From: Nitrospirota bacterium
GTDB lineage: Bacteria; Nitrospirota; Nitrospiria; SBBL01; JAADHI01
Assembly: GCA_029261155.1 (NCBI GenBank)
Contig: JAJDBW010000013.1
Span: 1-64,000, forward strand
Reading direction: 5' to 3'
DNA: 64,000 bases
The notes beneath the pieces are model-generated. The model made no database searches, was not told the origin of the DNA, and saw nothing but the letters and a program-made list of their open reading frames with translations. Shown piece after piece: positions 19,501 through 26,599 of the stretch (within the stretch, counting starts at the first letter, position 1; each line of letters opens with the position of its first letter). The position numbers were made by a program, and so were the translations under genes.

Positions 19501-19911
19501 TTTGCGATCCACTTGGGTGAGCCACTTTTGTAAAAGTGGGCCGTTTTCGGTGACTTCCAGATACGGTGCGAGTTCCTTTCGAAGCTGGGCCTCGTATTGA
19601 AAGGGAACCTCTTCCGCCGCCTCCTCCAGAAAAAAATCGAAGGGGTTGATCACCGTCAACTCGGCGACGACCTCGACGGATATTTTCATTTCACGCATTT
19701 TTTCTGGAAAGACAACGCGTGCGAGGATGTTGCCGAAAGGGTCTTGTTGCCAATTCAGGAAGTGTTTTTTCGGTTCGATGCGAAAGGCGTAGTGCTTGAT
19801 CGGTGTGCGCGAATGGACGGCGGGCCGCAGGCGGAAGACATGCGGGCTCAGTTTCACGGCGCGATCGAAGCGGTAGGCCGTGTGGTGGCGAAGTGCGACG
19901 CGTATGGCCAT
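16534..19911 (-). CDS. Large transglutaminase-DUF2126 protein
   Basis: A 1125-residue cytoplasmic protein. Residues 1-280 form a transglutaminase-like domain with Cys in LGSCRDSGWLLVQ, His in DLHAWAEVF and Asp in GLDPTSG. The remaining 800 residues are DUF2126, proposed to contain a glutamine-synthetase-fold COOH-NH2 ligase, with PEWNTRADGSDKRRLAYNLS and GGGNHITLGG. The ATG at 19911 has GAGG eight bases upstream. It begins the cluster with the ATP-grasp/alpha-E and second transglutaminase genes, 73 bases downstream. Carrying both a ligase-like and a protease-like domain in one chain suggests a cycle of peptide joining and cleavage; the substrate is unknown. No Anbu gene is adjacent. Confidence 0.9.
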   Translation of the reverse strand: MAIRVALRHHTAYRFDRAVKLSPHVFRLRPAVHSRTPIKHYAFRIEPKKHFLNWQQDPFGNILARVVFPEKMREMKISVEVVAELTVINPFDFFLEEAAEEVPFQYEAQLRKELAPYLEVTENGPLLQKWLTQVDRKKQRSVDFLVAINHRLREDVNYAIRMEPGVQSCEETLGKALGSCRDSGWLLVQILRHLGLAARFVSGYLVQLTADEKSLDGPSGPEKDFTDLHAWAEVFLPGAGWVGLDPTSGLLAGEGHIPLACTPHPASAAPVTGAMDDCEVEFEFSNTVERIHEDPRVTKPYSDAQWTLIDALGEQVDEDLDAGDVRLTMGGEPTFVSIDDMDGPEWNTRADGSDKRRLAYNLSLKLREAFGQGGLLHFGQGKWYPGEALPRWQYGCFWRKDGAPIWRNSDSLANINKDYGLTIAQAESFSRELARHLGLPEHYALPAYEDHFYYLWKEGTIPANIDPLKHKLKDPMERRHLTQLLDKGLETPTGYTLPLKWNESEQDWQSGSWKFRRGHLFLIPGNSPMGLRLPLDSLPWVEPEKRETQHERSLFEPLPPLGDYYGEVTRRYSQIKKEIDRSGIQDQAQADPDTEDRWAEIPHTAVCVECREGRLHVFLPPFTHLEQYLKLVAAIEATAEILSLPVVLEGYEPPRDLRIEALRVTPDPGVIEVNIHPAKHWNELVDTTTRLYALARTNRLGTEKFMLDGRHTGTGGGNHITLGGTTPADSPLLRRPDLLRSLITYWQHHPGLSYLFSGMFVGPTSQAPRVDEGRDDALYELEIAFQQMPKGESSSPWLVDRLLRNLLIDITGNTHRAEFCIDKLYSPDRESGRLGLLELRAFEMPPHARMGLVQALLLRTLVATFWKKPYAHPLVRWGTALHDRFLLPYYVREDMKEVMRDLNAAGYPFQLDWLDPFFEFRFPRYGTVMIDTMELELRFAIEPWNVLGEEVSSMGTARFVDSSVERLQVRITGLNDTRYVVCANGRRLPMHPTGRKGEYVVGLRYRAWQPPSALHPTIKPHSPLVFDLIDTWNGRSIGGCSYHVSHPGGRSYDVFPVNAYEAEARRMARFWDIGHDPEPLQVSPEVATLGKFLPSGNPPQAMAPPPEEPNEEFPFTLDLRRRFRS

Positions 19912-20102
19912 GATTTAAACCTCGTGTAAGTTGTTCTAAAAATGCCTCGAAAGCGACCGCAGCCGGGAAGGCATAAGCTTCGCGGCTCAAGCCGGTTGAA
20001 GTGAGGCTATTCTATCAGATTGGAATGTGTTAATCTCTCCCAAAGTCGAAGGAAAGGGGCCTGCTGAACACACAAGCCCTTCTTAAAAGGGAAATAGAGA
20101 CC

Positions 20103-20525
20103 ATGAGCGAACGGCCCTCCGCCGAAAGAAAGTGGAAGATGAACGCCAAAAAGGTGGCCTTCGCCAAGACCTTTCCCGGACGTTTGCCGAATTGGGAAGC
20201 GGCTTCCGGGAAAACAATCGACCGGGTACTGAAGTTGGAAAAAGAGAACATGGAAATGGTGTTGTTTTCCGACGCCACCTTTGTTCTCACGCCCGACCCT
20301 GATGCGAAGCCCGCCTTACTGATTCAAGCGCTCCTCCAGGCAAAGCCGTTTTTGGAAAAATATTACGCGGAGGCCTACCTTATTCTGGACGACTTGATCG
20401 CCTCGGACAAAGAATTACAACGCATGGCCCGGCTGGAAAACATCATAGGCGCAATCAGAAATAATCTCCCAGAAATTCCGGAATTGAAAGCGGAACTACA
20501 ACGGTTTTTGGAGGACGATAAATAG
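20103..20525 (+). CDS. Hypothetical protein
   Basis: I do not recognise this 140-residue protein. It is soluble, charged and predicted mostly helical in its second half (QALLQAKPFLEKYYAEAYLI and MARLENIIGAIRNNLPEIPE). It has no signal peptide or membrane helix. The ATG at 20103 follows a GGGAAATAGAG stretch that can act as a weak ribosome site. It is divergent from the DUF2126 gene, sharing a 191-base intergenic region with it. Codon use resembles its neighbours, so it is probably real. Confidence 0.55.
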   Translation: MSERPSAERKWKMNAKKVAFAKTFPGRLPNWEAASGKTIDRVLKLEKENMEMVLFSDATFVLTPDPDAKPALLIQALLQAKPFLEKYYAEAYLILDDLIASDKELQRMARLENIIGAIRNNLPEIPELKAELQRFLEDDK

Positions 20526-21098
20526 GACGATCCACACTATAGCGCATCTTAAAAGCTTCGCTCTTAGGTGAGTTGAAATATTATCGATTACCAAAAGAAA
20601 GGGAGGACCACTCAAAATATCGTGGTAAAGGCTTGGACCTACAAAATTGGACAGGGTCTTGAGTGTAAACTGTTGAGTTCGTAATTCTCTAAGATAGGGA
20701 TAGATCCGATGTTGTTTCCCGGACAAAGGGTAACATTCAGATAAAGATCTCAGGCATCAAGCGTTGTACTTTTCTTTTGATAACCGCTTGCCCTTGATCA
20801 ATGCGTTTGTCTCGAATTCGACGACTGCAGTAAAAGAGCCGGTTCACATCGCTACCGTCTACAAAAAATTTGACGAACCATTAAATGTTTTGAAGTTTTT
20901 ATTTTCTAAAAATATCTACCGGAACCCTCGGTTCATGCCAATTCTAGACCTGAACCGAGGGTGCAAATCTATCGGAGACTCGCGACAGGAGCCGGGATTC
21001 CCGCCAAAGAACAGGGCAGGCCGCCCGAACGCGAAGGACGCAGGGACGCCGTGAAGATCGCTAAGCTGTATCCGCGCCAATGGCTTTCTGGGATTCGC
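20526..21098. other. 573-base gap with inverted repeat and GC-rich segment
   Basis: No supported gene lies here. The first 400 bases are AT-rich and noncoding in appearance. A perfect 12-bp inverted repeat sits at 20924-20935 (ACCCTCGGTTCA) and 20951-20962, with a 15-base loop. It is followed by about 100 GC-rich bases (20963-21060) with many short complementary stretches such as CCGGGATTCCCG. This could be a structured RNA or the 3' region of the receiver gene. I could not match it to a known riboswitch. Confidence 0.5.
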
Positions 21099-21482
21099 CT
21101 AAAAATTGGGCCGCACCATGACCGCTTTTTTTACCGCCGCGAGCAAGGTCTCCTTTTTCACCGGTTTCACGAGGTAGTCTTTAATCCCTTGTTTCATGAG
21201 GTCCACGGCCAGTTCGGTCTGCGGATAGCCCGTCATGACAATAAGCGGAAGCGTCGGACAGGTCTTTAGGAAATAGCTGATGGCCTCCATGCCATCCATC
21301 TTGGGCATGCGAATATCGCAGATGACCGCATCGACTTCCAAGGGGTTATCGCCCTCGTTGATCTTCCGCATCGCCTCTTCGCCATCCGCGGCCTCGATCA
21401 CCTCGCAGTCCGCGTTGACCAGGTGGTGTTTCACAGTGGCTCTAATTTCTTGTTCATCGTCGATCACTAAAATTCTGTGCAT
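21099..21482 (-). CDS. Single-domain response regulator (CheY-like)
   Basis: A 127-residue receiver with no output domain. The acidic pair is in ILVIDDEQ, the phospho-acceptor Asp in AVICDIRMPKMDG, the switch Thr in LIVMTGYPQTE and the Lys in YLVKPVKKE, so all catalytic residues are present. AAGGAGG lies a few bases before the ATG at 21482. It is the last gene of a GGDEF-kinase-receiver operon and is 57 bases downstream of the histidine kinase, its likely phosphodonor. With no output domain it probably acts through protein contact or as a phosphate relay. Confidence 0.93.
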   Translation of the reverse strand: MHRILVIDDEQEIRATVKHHLVNADCEVIEAADGEEAMRKINEGDNPLEVDAVICDIRMPKMDGMEAISYFLKTCPTLPLIVMTGYPQTELAVDLMKQGIKDYLVKPVKKETLLAAVKKAVMVRPNF

Positions 21483-21539
21483 GGTATTCCTCCTTCATGA
21501 TTAAAAGTGCATTCCTGTCTATACCTTGAGGTCGAACAT

Positions 21540-22922
21540 TCAGGGCATTTTTGTCGAGAGGGTCTGCTTAACCTCACTTTCTCCTCTCGCCTCCTCTGCT
21601 TGTAAGCGCTCCGGTACCGGGGGCAGACGAACAATAAAGGTGGCCCCCTGGCCCTCTTCGCTCTCCACGTTAATGCTGCCGCCGTGTCCGGTGATAATTT
21701 TGTGAACGATATTTAATCCGAGTCCCGTCCCTTTTCCAGGCTCTTTGGTCGTGAAAAACGGCGTGAACAGCTCTTTAAGATGTTCACCTTTGATCCCGGC
21801 GCCGGTGTCCCGGATGGAAACCGTCACCGCCCCCCCTTCAAATCCCGAGCGAATAAACAGGCGGCCCCTGCCACTCATGGATTGAACAGCGTTACAAATT
21901 AAGTTCACGAAGACCTGTTGTATTTCTCCAGCATTGCCGCAGACCGGAGGCAGGTCATGGTAGTCGGTGATCAACTCGACGTGATCGAAGGGTGTGGAGT
22001 ATTTGGAAAGTTTGATCGCCTTATCGAGTTGGTCGTTCAAAAAAATCCGTATCTCGCTTCCAGGCCTGGAGGGGGCCCGCGAGTAATATGTGATGCCCTT
22101 CACCACCCCGGAGGCCTTTTCCGCATAGTCGATAATTTCCTGTGCATATATGTTGATCGACGCCCGGTCTTCTTCTTCGAGGATCATCTCCGCCTTGCCG
22201 AGTATGACAGCAAGGGGATTGATGACTTCATGGGCCATGCCGGCCGCCATCACCCCCACATGGGCCAACTTCTCGCTTTGGATCAATTGCTGCTGAAGGT
22301 GGTTTGCGGCAAAAACCCATTCATCGGGTTTCACCATGTGCATCAGGTCTTCGACGATCTTTTCCGCAAGGCCGATTTCTTCAGTGATGATATTCAAGTA
22401 TTTTTCTGATTTTTCATCGGATTTTAAATTGCGCGAAAGACAAGCGACCGAATTCTTTATGGCCTCCAACGGACCCCGGAGTTCATAGGAGATGCCGGAC
22501 GAGATCTGCTGCATGATAAACAGCTTGTTTCTAAACAAGTCTCCTTGAACTTCCTTGAGTTCATGCGCCCGCTCTTTTATTTTCTCTTCCAAAACCTCGA
22601 TAAACTTCCACATGAGTTTCGCGCTGATTCCGCCCAAGACCTCCACCTGGGGATCTTTTTCCGCCAGAATCTGCAAGTGGATCTCGGGCCGCCCCGTGAC
22701 GTCCGCGATTAAATCGAGGCCGTCTTGTTTGAGCAGCTGGCTTAAATCGGTGGTAGTGAAAATATTCTCCGCCTGAGCATAAAGAATGGCCGGGGCGTGT
22801 GGTCTTATGTCGGCGACGCCGAGCATCTCGATGCCTTTTTCTTTGTAAAAAAGCCGAAGCAATTCCAGTCCCCCCCGGCCGCCGCCGATAATCGCCAGTC
22901 CTAATTTTTTTTGTTGATCCAT
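21540..22922 (-). CDS. Histidine kinase with N-terminal Rossmann domain and two HisKA-like regions
   Basis: A 460-residue soluble kinase with an unusual layout. Residues 5-115 form a nucleotide-binding Rossmann fold with LAIIGGGRGGLELL (G13-G18), AD at 37-38 after the second strand, and [10 protein letters not shown]. Residues 135-200 look like a dimerisation domain whose phospho-site motif reads SYELRGPL, with Tyr146 where His is expected. Residues 215-280 form a true HisKA with His231 in GMAHEVINPL. The ATPase domain follows with N box NLICNAVQSM, DTGAGI at 372-377 and GKGTGLGL at 396-403. It has no membrane helix. It lies between a GGDEF protein and a receiver in one operon. The Rossmann domain may sense NAD(P)(H); this is inference. 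Confidence 0.88.
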   Translation of the reverse strand: MDQQKKLGLAIIGGGRGGLELLRLFYKEKGIEMLGVADIRPHAPAILYAQAENIFTTTDLSQLLKQDGLDLIADVTGRPEIHLQILAEKDPQVEVLGGISAKLMWKFIEVLEEKIKERAHELKEVQGDLFRNKLFIMQQISSGISYELRGPLEAIKNSVACLSRNLKSDEKSEKYLNIITEEIGLAEKIVEDLMHMVKPDEWVFAANHLQQQLIQSEKLAHVGVMAAGMAHEVINPLAVILGKAEMILEEEDRASINIYAQEIIDYAEKASGVVKGITYYSRAPSRPGSEIRIFLNDQLDKAIKLSKYSTPFDHVELITDYHDLPPVCGNAGEIQQVFVNLICNAVQSMSGRGRLFIRSGFEGGAVTVSIRDTGAGIKGEHLKELFTPFFTTKEPGKGTGLGLNIVHKIITGHGGSINVESEEGQGATFIVRLPPVPERLQAEEARGESEVKQTLSTKMP

Positions 22923-22962
22923 GGATCTTCCTCAAGCGCTTGATGTCTAGGGTCTCGATCCG

Positions 22963-23937
22963 CTATGCGCTATCTCCGTTGTGCGATTTTCCGGTGAGCC
23001 TCAATTGGCGGATCGACTTGCGATCGTAGCTAGGCTTATAGACTTTGCAGCCGCCGCCTGCCTGTTTGGCCGCGTACATGGCATGGTCTGCCTGCTGGAA
23101 AAGGGTTTCCGCATCGCTGCCATGATCGGGATACATCGCGATGCCGATACTCGCATCGATTTCGATGATCGTGTCCTTGATTTCGAATGTGGGGGCGAGA
23201 CTTTTCAGAATTTTGCGCGCCGCGCGCCGCGCGCCATTAATACTGGTATTCGGCAGCAGCATCGCGAATTCATCCCCGCCGATTCGGGCGAGGGTGTCCG
23301 ATTCTCGCAGGCAGGGCCGCACCCGCGGGCCGATCTCCCGCAGCAACAGGTCGCCCCAGGGGTGGCCGAAGGTATCGTTAACGGCCTTGAATCGATTCAG
23401 GTCCATCAGCAGCAGGGCCAGGACCTTGTGTTCACGGTGACCGCTTAGGATGCCCTGTTGGAGCCGGTCGTGGAAAACGGTCCGATTGGGAAGATCGGTG
23501 AGGGCATCATGATAGGCAAGGTAATAGAGGGTCCCTTCATTCCTTTTTTTTAGACGCCGAACTGACCATTCCTGGAGGTGCTGTTCCACAATCGAATGAA
23601 GGCGCTTCAGCTTATTATTCAGGACGTAATCTTGTGCGCCGGCTTTTATCGCCTCTACGGCGGTCTCGATTTCGACCTTCTCCGCGACGAAGATAAACGG
23701 GGTGTCTTCTTCCTTTTTTTTCACCAGGGCCAGCGCATCCATTCCGCTGAAGCGGCGCATCGTGAAACCGGAGAAAACAATAGTCCAATGTTGCCGCTCG
23801 AGCGCTGCGCTGAGCGCAGCAGCGGTATTCACCCGCTCGAAGGTTAAATTGGCGCCGCCGCTTCGCAGCGCGTCCACGATCGACTCGGCGGCGGATTGTG
23901 AATCTTCAACAATCAAAACATGAAGTGGATTTTCCAT
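22963..23937 (-). CDS. Diguanylate cyclase with pseudo-receiver domain
   Basis: A protein of 324 residues from the ATG at 23937, chosen because GGAGGG lies eight bases before it. The N-terminal receiver begins HVLIVEDSQSA, but the phospho-acceptor strand reads IVFSGFTMRRFSG, with Gly in place of Asp, so it cannot be phosphorylated in the usual way. The C-terminal GGDEF domain is complete: HDALTDLPNR, the signature GGDEF, and an inhibitory I-site RESD five residues before it. It should make cyclic di-GMP with product inhibition. It is the first gene of the operon with the kinase and receiver. A CRP-like dyad lies about 50 bases upstream. Confidence 0.92.
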   Translation of the reverse strand: MENPLHVLIVEDSQSAAESIVDALRSGGANLTFERVNTAAALSAALERQHWTIVFSGFTMRRFSGMDALALVKKKEEDTPFIFVAEKVEIETAVEAIKAGAQDYVLNNKLKRLHSIVEQHLQEWSVRRLKKRNEGTLYYLAYHDALTDLPNRTVFHDRLQQGILSGHREHKVLALLLMDLNRFKAVNDTFGHPWGDLLLREIGPRVRPCLRESDTLARIGGDEFAMLLPNTSINGARRAARKILKSLAPTFEIKDTIIEIDASIGIAMYPDHGSDAETLFQQADHAMYAAKQAGGGCKVYKPSYDRKSIRQLRLTGKSHNGDSA

Positions 23938-23982
23938 AGATCGATCCCTCCTCGTAGGCATTGTCCCAGCCGTGCCGAGTAA

Positions 23983-24005
23983 AGTCTGGTCAAAATTGCT
24001 CAGTT
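23983..24005 (-). promoter_or_regulatory. CRP-like operator upstream of the GGDEF operon
   Basis: Read on the minus strand this contains TGAGC-AATTTT-GACCA, an imperfect 5-6-5 dyad with the spacing of Crp-family sites. Its centre (23994.5) is 41.5 bases from the start predicted by a GACAAT hexamer (minus strand, 23965-23960), the class II activator position. The 23 bases recur exactly at 32081-32103, and a 15-base core recurs at 25040-25054. Confidence 0.5.
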
Positions 24006-24063
24006 ATTGGGAATGCGTTCTAGGAGGGGTGGAGAAAAAAACGGATCGCACAATCGGGCGGGG

Positions 24064-24172
24064 TTCTTTCTTCCTTTCCTTTATTCTTCCTTTCTTTCTT
24101 CTTTCATTTTTTTTCTGCTTTGCTTACTTCTGTCCTTACTTCTTTGCTTCATTTTCTGCTTCTTTTTTCTCA
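24064..24172 (+). other. Pyrimidine-rich tract
   Basis: About 110 bases that are overwhelmingly C and T on the plus strand, in the leader region of the first Crp gene. It may be translated as a low-complexity extension, but the true start of that gene is further downstream. No repeat unit is fixed. Confidence 0.6.
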
Positions 24173-24212
24173 TTGAAGCGCGGTCGCACAGCTTTTGATC
24201 GCCAAAAAAATC

Positions 24213-24241
24213 TTGACAAGGCTGGGCGAGATTTTTTAAAT
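24213..24241 (+). promoter_or_regulatory. Promoter of first Crp/Fnr gene
   Basis: A consensus TTGACA at 24213-24218, a 17-base spacer and TTAAAT at 24236-24241 form a strong sigma-70 promoter. It places the transcript start about 55 bases before the ATG at 24305. Confidence 0.65.
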
Positions 24242-24304
24242 TGTACGTATTATTCATCTTTTTGCACCGGATACAAACTGGAGCGAAATTTCCCAGATAT
24301 CCTT

Positions 24305-24958
24305 ATGACATCTAAACCCAATCCGTCTTTTAATCCAAAAGCGCTTCTCACGAAAATCAACGGCGGTAAAACGCTTCTGAGCGTGGACAAAAAACATACC
24401 TTCTTTTCCCAGGGGGATGCGGCGGATGCCGTATTCTATCTCGAGGCGGGCAGGGTCCAGCTGAGCGTCCTCTCCAAAGGCGGAAAGGAAGGCGTGATTG
24501 CCGTTCTGGAGCCCGATGCATTTTTTTGCGAAGGCTGTCTCACCACGCAGACGGTCCGCATGTCGACCGCAACCGCCATCGAAAATGCCACGATCGTCCG
24601 CATCGAAAAACAAGAAATGATTCGCGTGCTTCACGAAGATCCTGAAGTCTCCACGCACTTCATGTCCTATCTTCTTTCACGTAACATCCGGATTGAAGCG
24701 GATCTGGTGGATCAGCTCTTCAATTCCAGTGAAAAGCGGCTGGCGCGCGTGCTGCTTCTGCTGGCGCACTTCGGTAAAGAAGGCAAGGAAGAGCCTATCC
24801 TTCCAAAAATTAGCCAGGAAACGCTGGCCGACATGATTGGCACCACCCGCTCCCGCGTCAGCTTTTTTTTGAACAAGTTCCGGAAAATGGGCTTCATCGA
24901 GTACAATGGCGATTTTAAAATCCACAGCTCCCTCTTAAATATCGTCCTCCACGATTAG
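24305..24958 (+). CDS. Crp/Fnr-family transcription regulator (copy 1)
   Basis: A 217-residue regulator from the ATG at 24305. The frame stays open upstream, but that part is a low-complexity pyrimidine tract and a promoter, so the long version is rejected. The N-terminal cyclic-nucleotide-binding fold has HTFFSQGDAADAVFYLEAGR and GVIAVLEPDAFFCEGCL. The C-terminal Crp helix-turn-helix has SQETLADMIGTTRSRVSFFL. The effector pocket is not clearly that of cAMP; the family also senses oxygen, NO or other nucleotides. There is no N-terminal Cys cluster, so it is not a classical FNR. It is about two-thirds identical to the next gene, a tandem duplication. Confidence 0.9.
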   Translation: MTSKPNPSFNPKALLTKINGGKTLLSVDKKHTFFSQGDAADAVFYLEAGRVQLSVLSKGGKEGVIAVLEPDAFFCEGCLTTQTVRMSTATAIENATIVRIEKQEMIRVLHEDPEVSTHFMSYLLSRNIRIEADLVDQLFNSSEKRLARVLLLLAHFGKEGKEEPILPKISQETLADMIGTTRSRVSFFLNKFRKMGFIEYNGDFKIHSSLLNIVLHD

Positions 24959-25035
24959 TTTTCCCCGTAATCGAGATCGTCATCCTAAAAAACCGAACAG
25001 GGCGGATCTGCCCCATGCCCGCTTTTTTTCGGAAG

Positions 25036-25054
25036 TGATCAATTTTGACCAGAC
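25036..25054 (+). promoter_or_regulatory. CRP-like operator upstream of second Crp gene
   Basis: TGATC-AATTTT-GACCA at 25036-25051 is the best dyad of the three sites (TGATCAA pairs with TTGACCA at six of seven positions). A CATACT hexamer at 25074-25079 places the dyad centre about 42 bases before the predicted transcript start. Core CAATTTTGACCAGAC is shared with the other two sites. Autoregulation by the neighbouring Crp-type proteins is plausible. Confidence 0.5.
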
Positions 25055-25114
25055 AGGACCTTGTGCTGACCGCCATACTGTGCCTCCTAAAGACGCGCCA
25101 CGGAGGAAACAGCC

Positions 25115-25783
25115 TTGCCTTCAAACAAAATAACGAAAAAACGCAAAACGCCTTTCGATGCGGAGGCCTTTTTGAGTCTTATCAACGGCGGGAAAACGGT
25201 TCTAAAGAAGGAAAACGATCAAACCCTCTTTTCACAGGGGGACGACTCCGACGCCGTCTTCTACATTCTAGAAGGAAAGGTCAAGCTGGTCGTGGTGTCC
25301 CCCCAAGGAAAAGAAGCCGTGATCGCGGTGCTGGAGACGGGCGCGTTTTTTGGCGAAGCCTGTCTGACGACCCAGGCGATCCGGATCGCGACTGCGGTCT
25401 CTATGGGAGAAACAGAGGTCATCCGAATCCATAAGGCGGCCATGCTCCGCGTGCTTCATGACGAACCGGCATTCTCGGAACTCTTTCTTTCGTATTTGCT
25501 CACGCGCAATATCCGGATTGAAGCCGACCTGGTGGACCAATTGTTTAATTCGAGCGAAAAACGTCTCGCCCGCGTACTGCTCTTGCTGGCGCATTTTGGA
25601 AAAGAGAGCAAGACGGAGCGCATCCTTCCAAAAATCAGCCAGGAGACCTTGTCCGAGATGATCGGTACGACCCGCTCCAGGGTCAGTTTCTTCATGAATA
25701 AGTTCGAAAAGCTCGGCTTCATCGACACCAACGATGGCTTGCACATTCACAGCTCTCTCCTGAATATCGTTCTCCACGATTAA
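25115..25783 (+). CDS. Crp/Fnr-family transcription regulator (copy 2)
   Basis: A 222-residue paralogue of the preceding gene. The TTG start at 25115 is supported by GGAGG eight bases upstream. The sensor domain has LFSQGDDSDAVFYILEGKVK and AVLETGAFFGEACL, and the DNA-binding domain has SQETLSEMIGTTRSRVSFFM. The dimerisation helix and recognition helix (RNIRIEADLVDQLFNSSEKR) are nearly unchanged between copies. The N-terminal sensor is more divergent, which suggests the same DNA target with different inputs, or heterodimers. It lies 156 bases after copy 1 with its own putative operator. Confidence 0.9.
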   Translation: MPSNKITKKRKTPFDAEAFLSLINGGKTVLKKENDQTLFSQGDDSDAVFYILEGKVKLVVVSPQGKEAVIAVLETGAFFGEACLTTQAIRIATAVSMGETEVIRIHKAAMLRVLHDEPAFSELFLSYLLTRNIRIEADLVDQLFNSSEKRLARVLLLLAHFGKESKTERILPKISQETLSEMIGTTRSRVSFFMNKFEKLGFIDTNDGLHIHSSLLNIVLHD

Positions 25784-25852
25784 TTTTTCCTGAATTCAGA
25801 TTTTCATATCGTCCTTCTCCAGTCTTACTCTTCGCCGCGTCGATTATTATAC

Positions 25853-25963
25853 CGATATGAGCAATATTGAGCAGACGGTGATCGATCTTAGCCCTATGAT
25901 ACCGTTCATACGGATGAATTCCGATGACATAAAGGAGAACAAAATGCGGACATTTAACATAAA
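25853..25963 (+). repeat. Duplicated leader, copy A
   Basis: This stretch, covering the upstream region and first codons of the lipoprotein gene at 25944, is closely repeated at 27048-27158 in front of the next Ig-like gene. Both copies contain an upstream in-frame ATG exactly 87 bases before the real start, and the motif ATGAATTCCGAT. The pattern fits tandem duplication of leader plus gene. Confidence 0.75.
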
Positions 25964-26426
25964 CAAGATGAACGATTTTAAGATAGTGTGGCTGGTCTTG
26001 CTGATCGTCCTTTTTGTTCCTGGATGCACGAACAGTAAGAACGATAGCGCTGGAAGCGCCGCAGACGGGACCCTCCCAAGCGTGAGCGCCACAACGCCCG
26101 AGGACGCCGCCACCAAGGTTGCGATGAATCGGACAATCACAGCGACCTTCAGTAAAGGGATGAATGCGGCGACCATTACGCCTGCGACCTTCACCTTATT
26201 ACAAGGGACAACACCCGTCTCTGGCACCGTGACTTACGAAGGCACCACCGCCGTTTTTAGTCCCTCAAAGAATCTGGATCCGAATACCTCCTTTACCGCC
26301 ACCCTGAGCGAAGGGGTTAAAGATCTAGGAGGCAAGGCACTCGCGACAAATAAAACTTGGAGCTTTATGACCGACGAAACGTCTGGGTCTGAACCCGATC
26401 CCGATATGAAGCCCACAATGGAATAG
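25944..26426 (+). CDS. Lipoprotein with one bacterial Ig-like domain
   Basis: A 160-residue exported lipoprotein. The ATG at 25944 is preceded by AAAGGAGAAC. The signal peptide (WLVLLIVLFVPGC) ends in a lipobox Cys. One Big_5-type Ig-like domain follows, with SVSATTPEDAATKVAMNRTI, ATFSKGMNAATIT and LDPNTSFTATLSEGVKD. The domain closely resembles that of the protein at 27139-28248, so the two arose by duplication. This copy lacks the DUF3494 domain and ends soon after the Ig fold in a short acidic tail. It is probably an envelope adhesion or structural module. Confidence 0.82.
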   Translation: MRTFNINKMNDFKIVWLVLLIVLFVPGCTNSKNDSAGSAADGTLPSVSATTPEDAATKVAMNRTITATFSKGMNAATITPATFTLLQGTTPVSGTVTYEGTTAVFSPSKNLDPNTSFTATLSEGVKDLGGKALATNKTWSFMTDETSGSEPDPDMKPTME

Positions 26427-26599
26427 ATGAAGCAAATTCCATATCAGCACCAGATCCGATAAGAACCTGAACAAACGCGCTTGGGAAAAGCGTCATTTAG
26501 AAATAGGCGTGGCCCCTTTCGATAGATCGAAAGGCCGAATTAAGATCGTGTGCATTTCGGTATTTAAGGGTTTCGTCAATGTGAATAGGAGAGATGTCA

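Noticed and set aside
20496-20726. 76-residue minus-strand frame overlapping the end of the 20103 gene
   Set aside because: No ribosome site and overlap with a better supported gene; composition looks random.
20960-21060. Possible cyclic di-GMP or cobalamin riboswitch
   Set aside because: Core motifs such as GGACGCAAAGCC are not matched, and no gene follows on that strand.
23972-24304. N-terminal extension of the first Crp protein
   Set aside because: It translates a pyrimidine tract and a sigma-70 promoter; the Crp family starts near the ATG at 24305.
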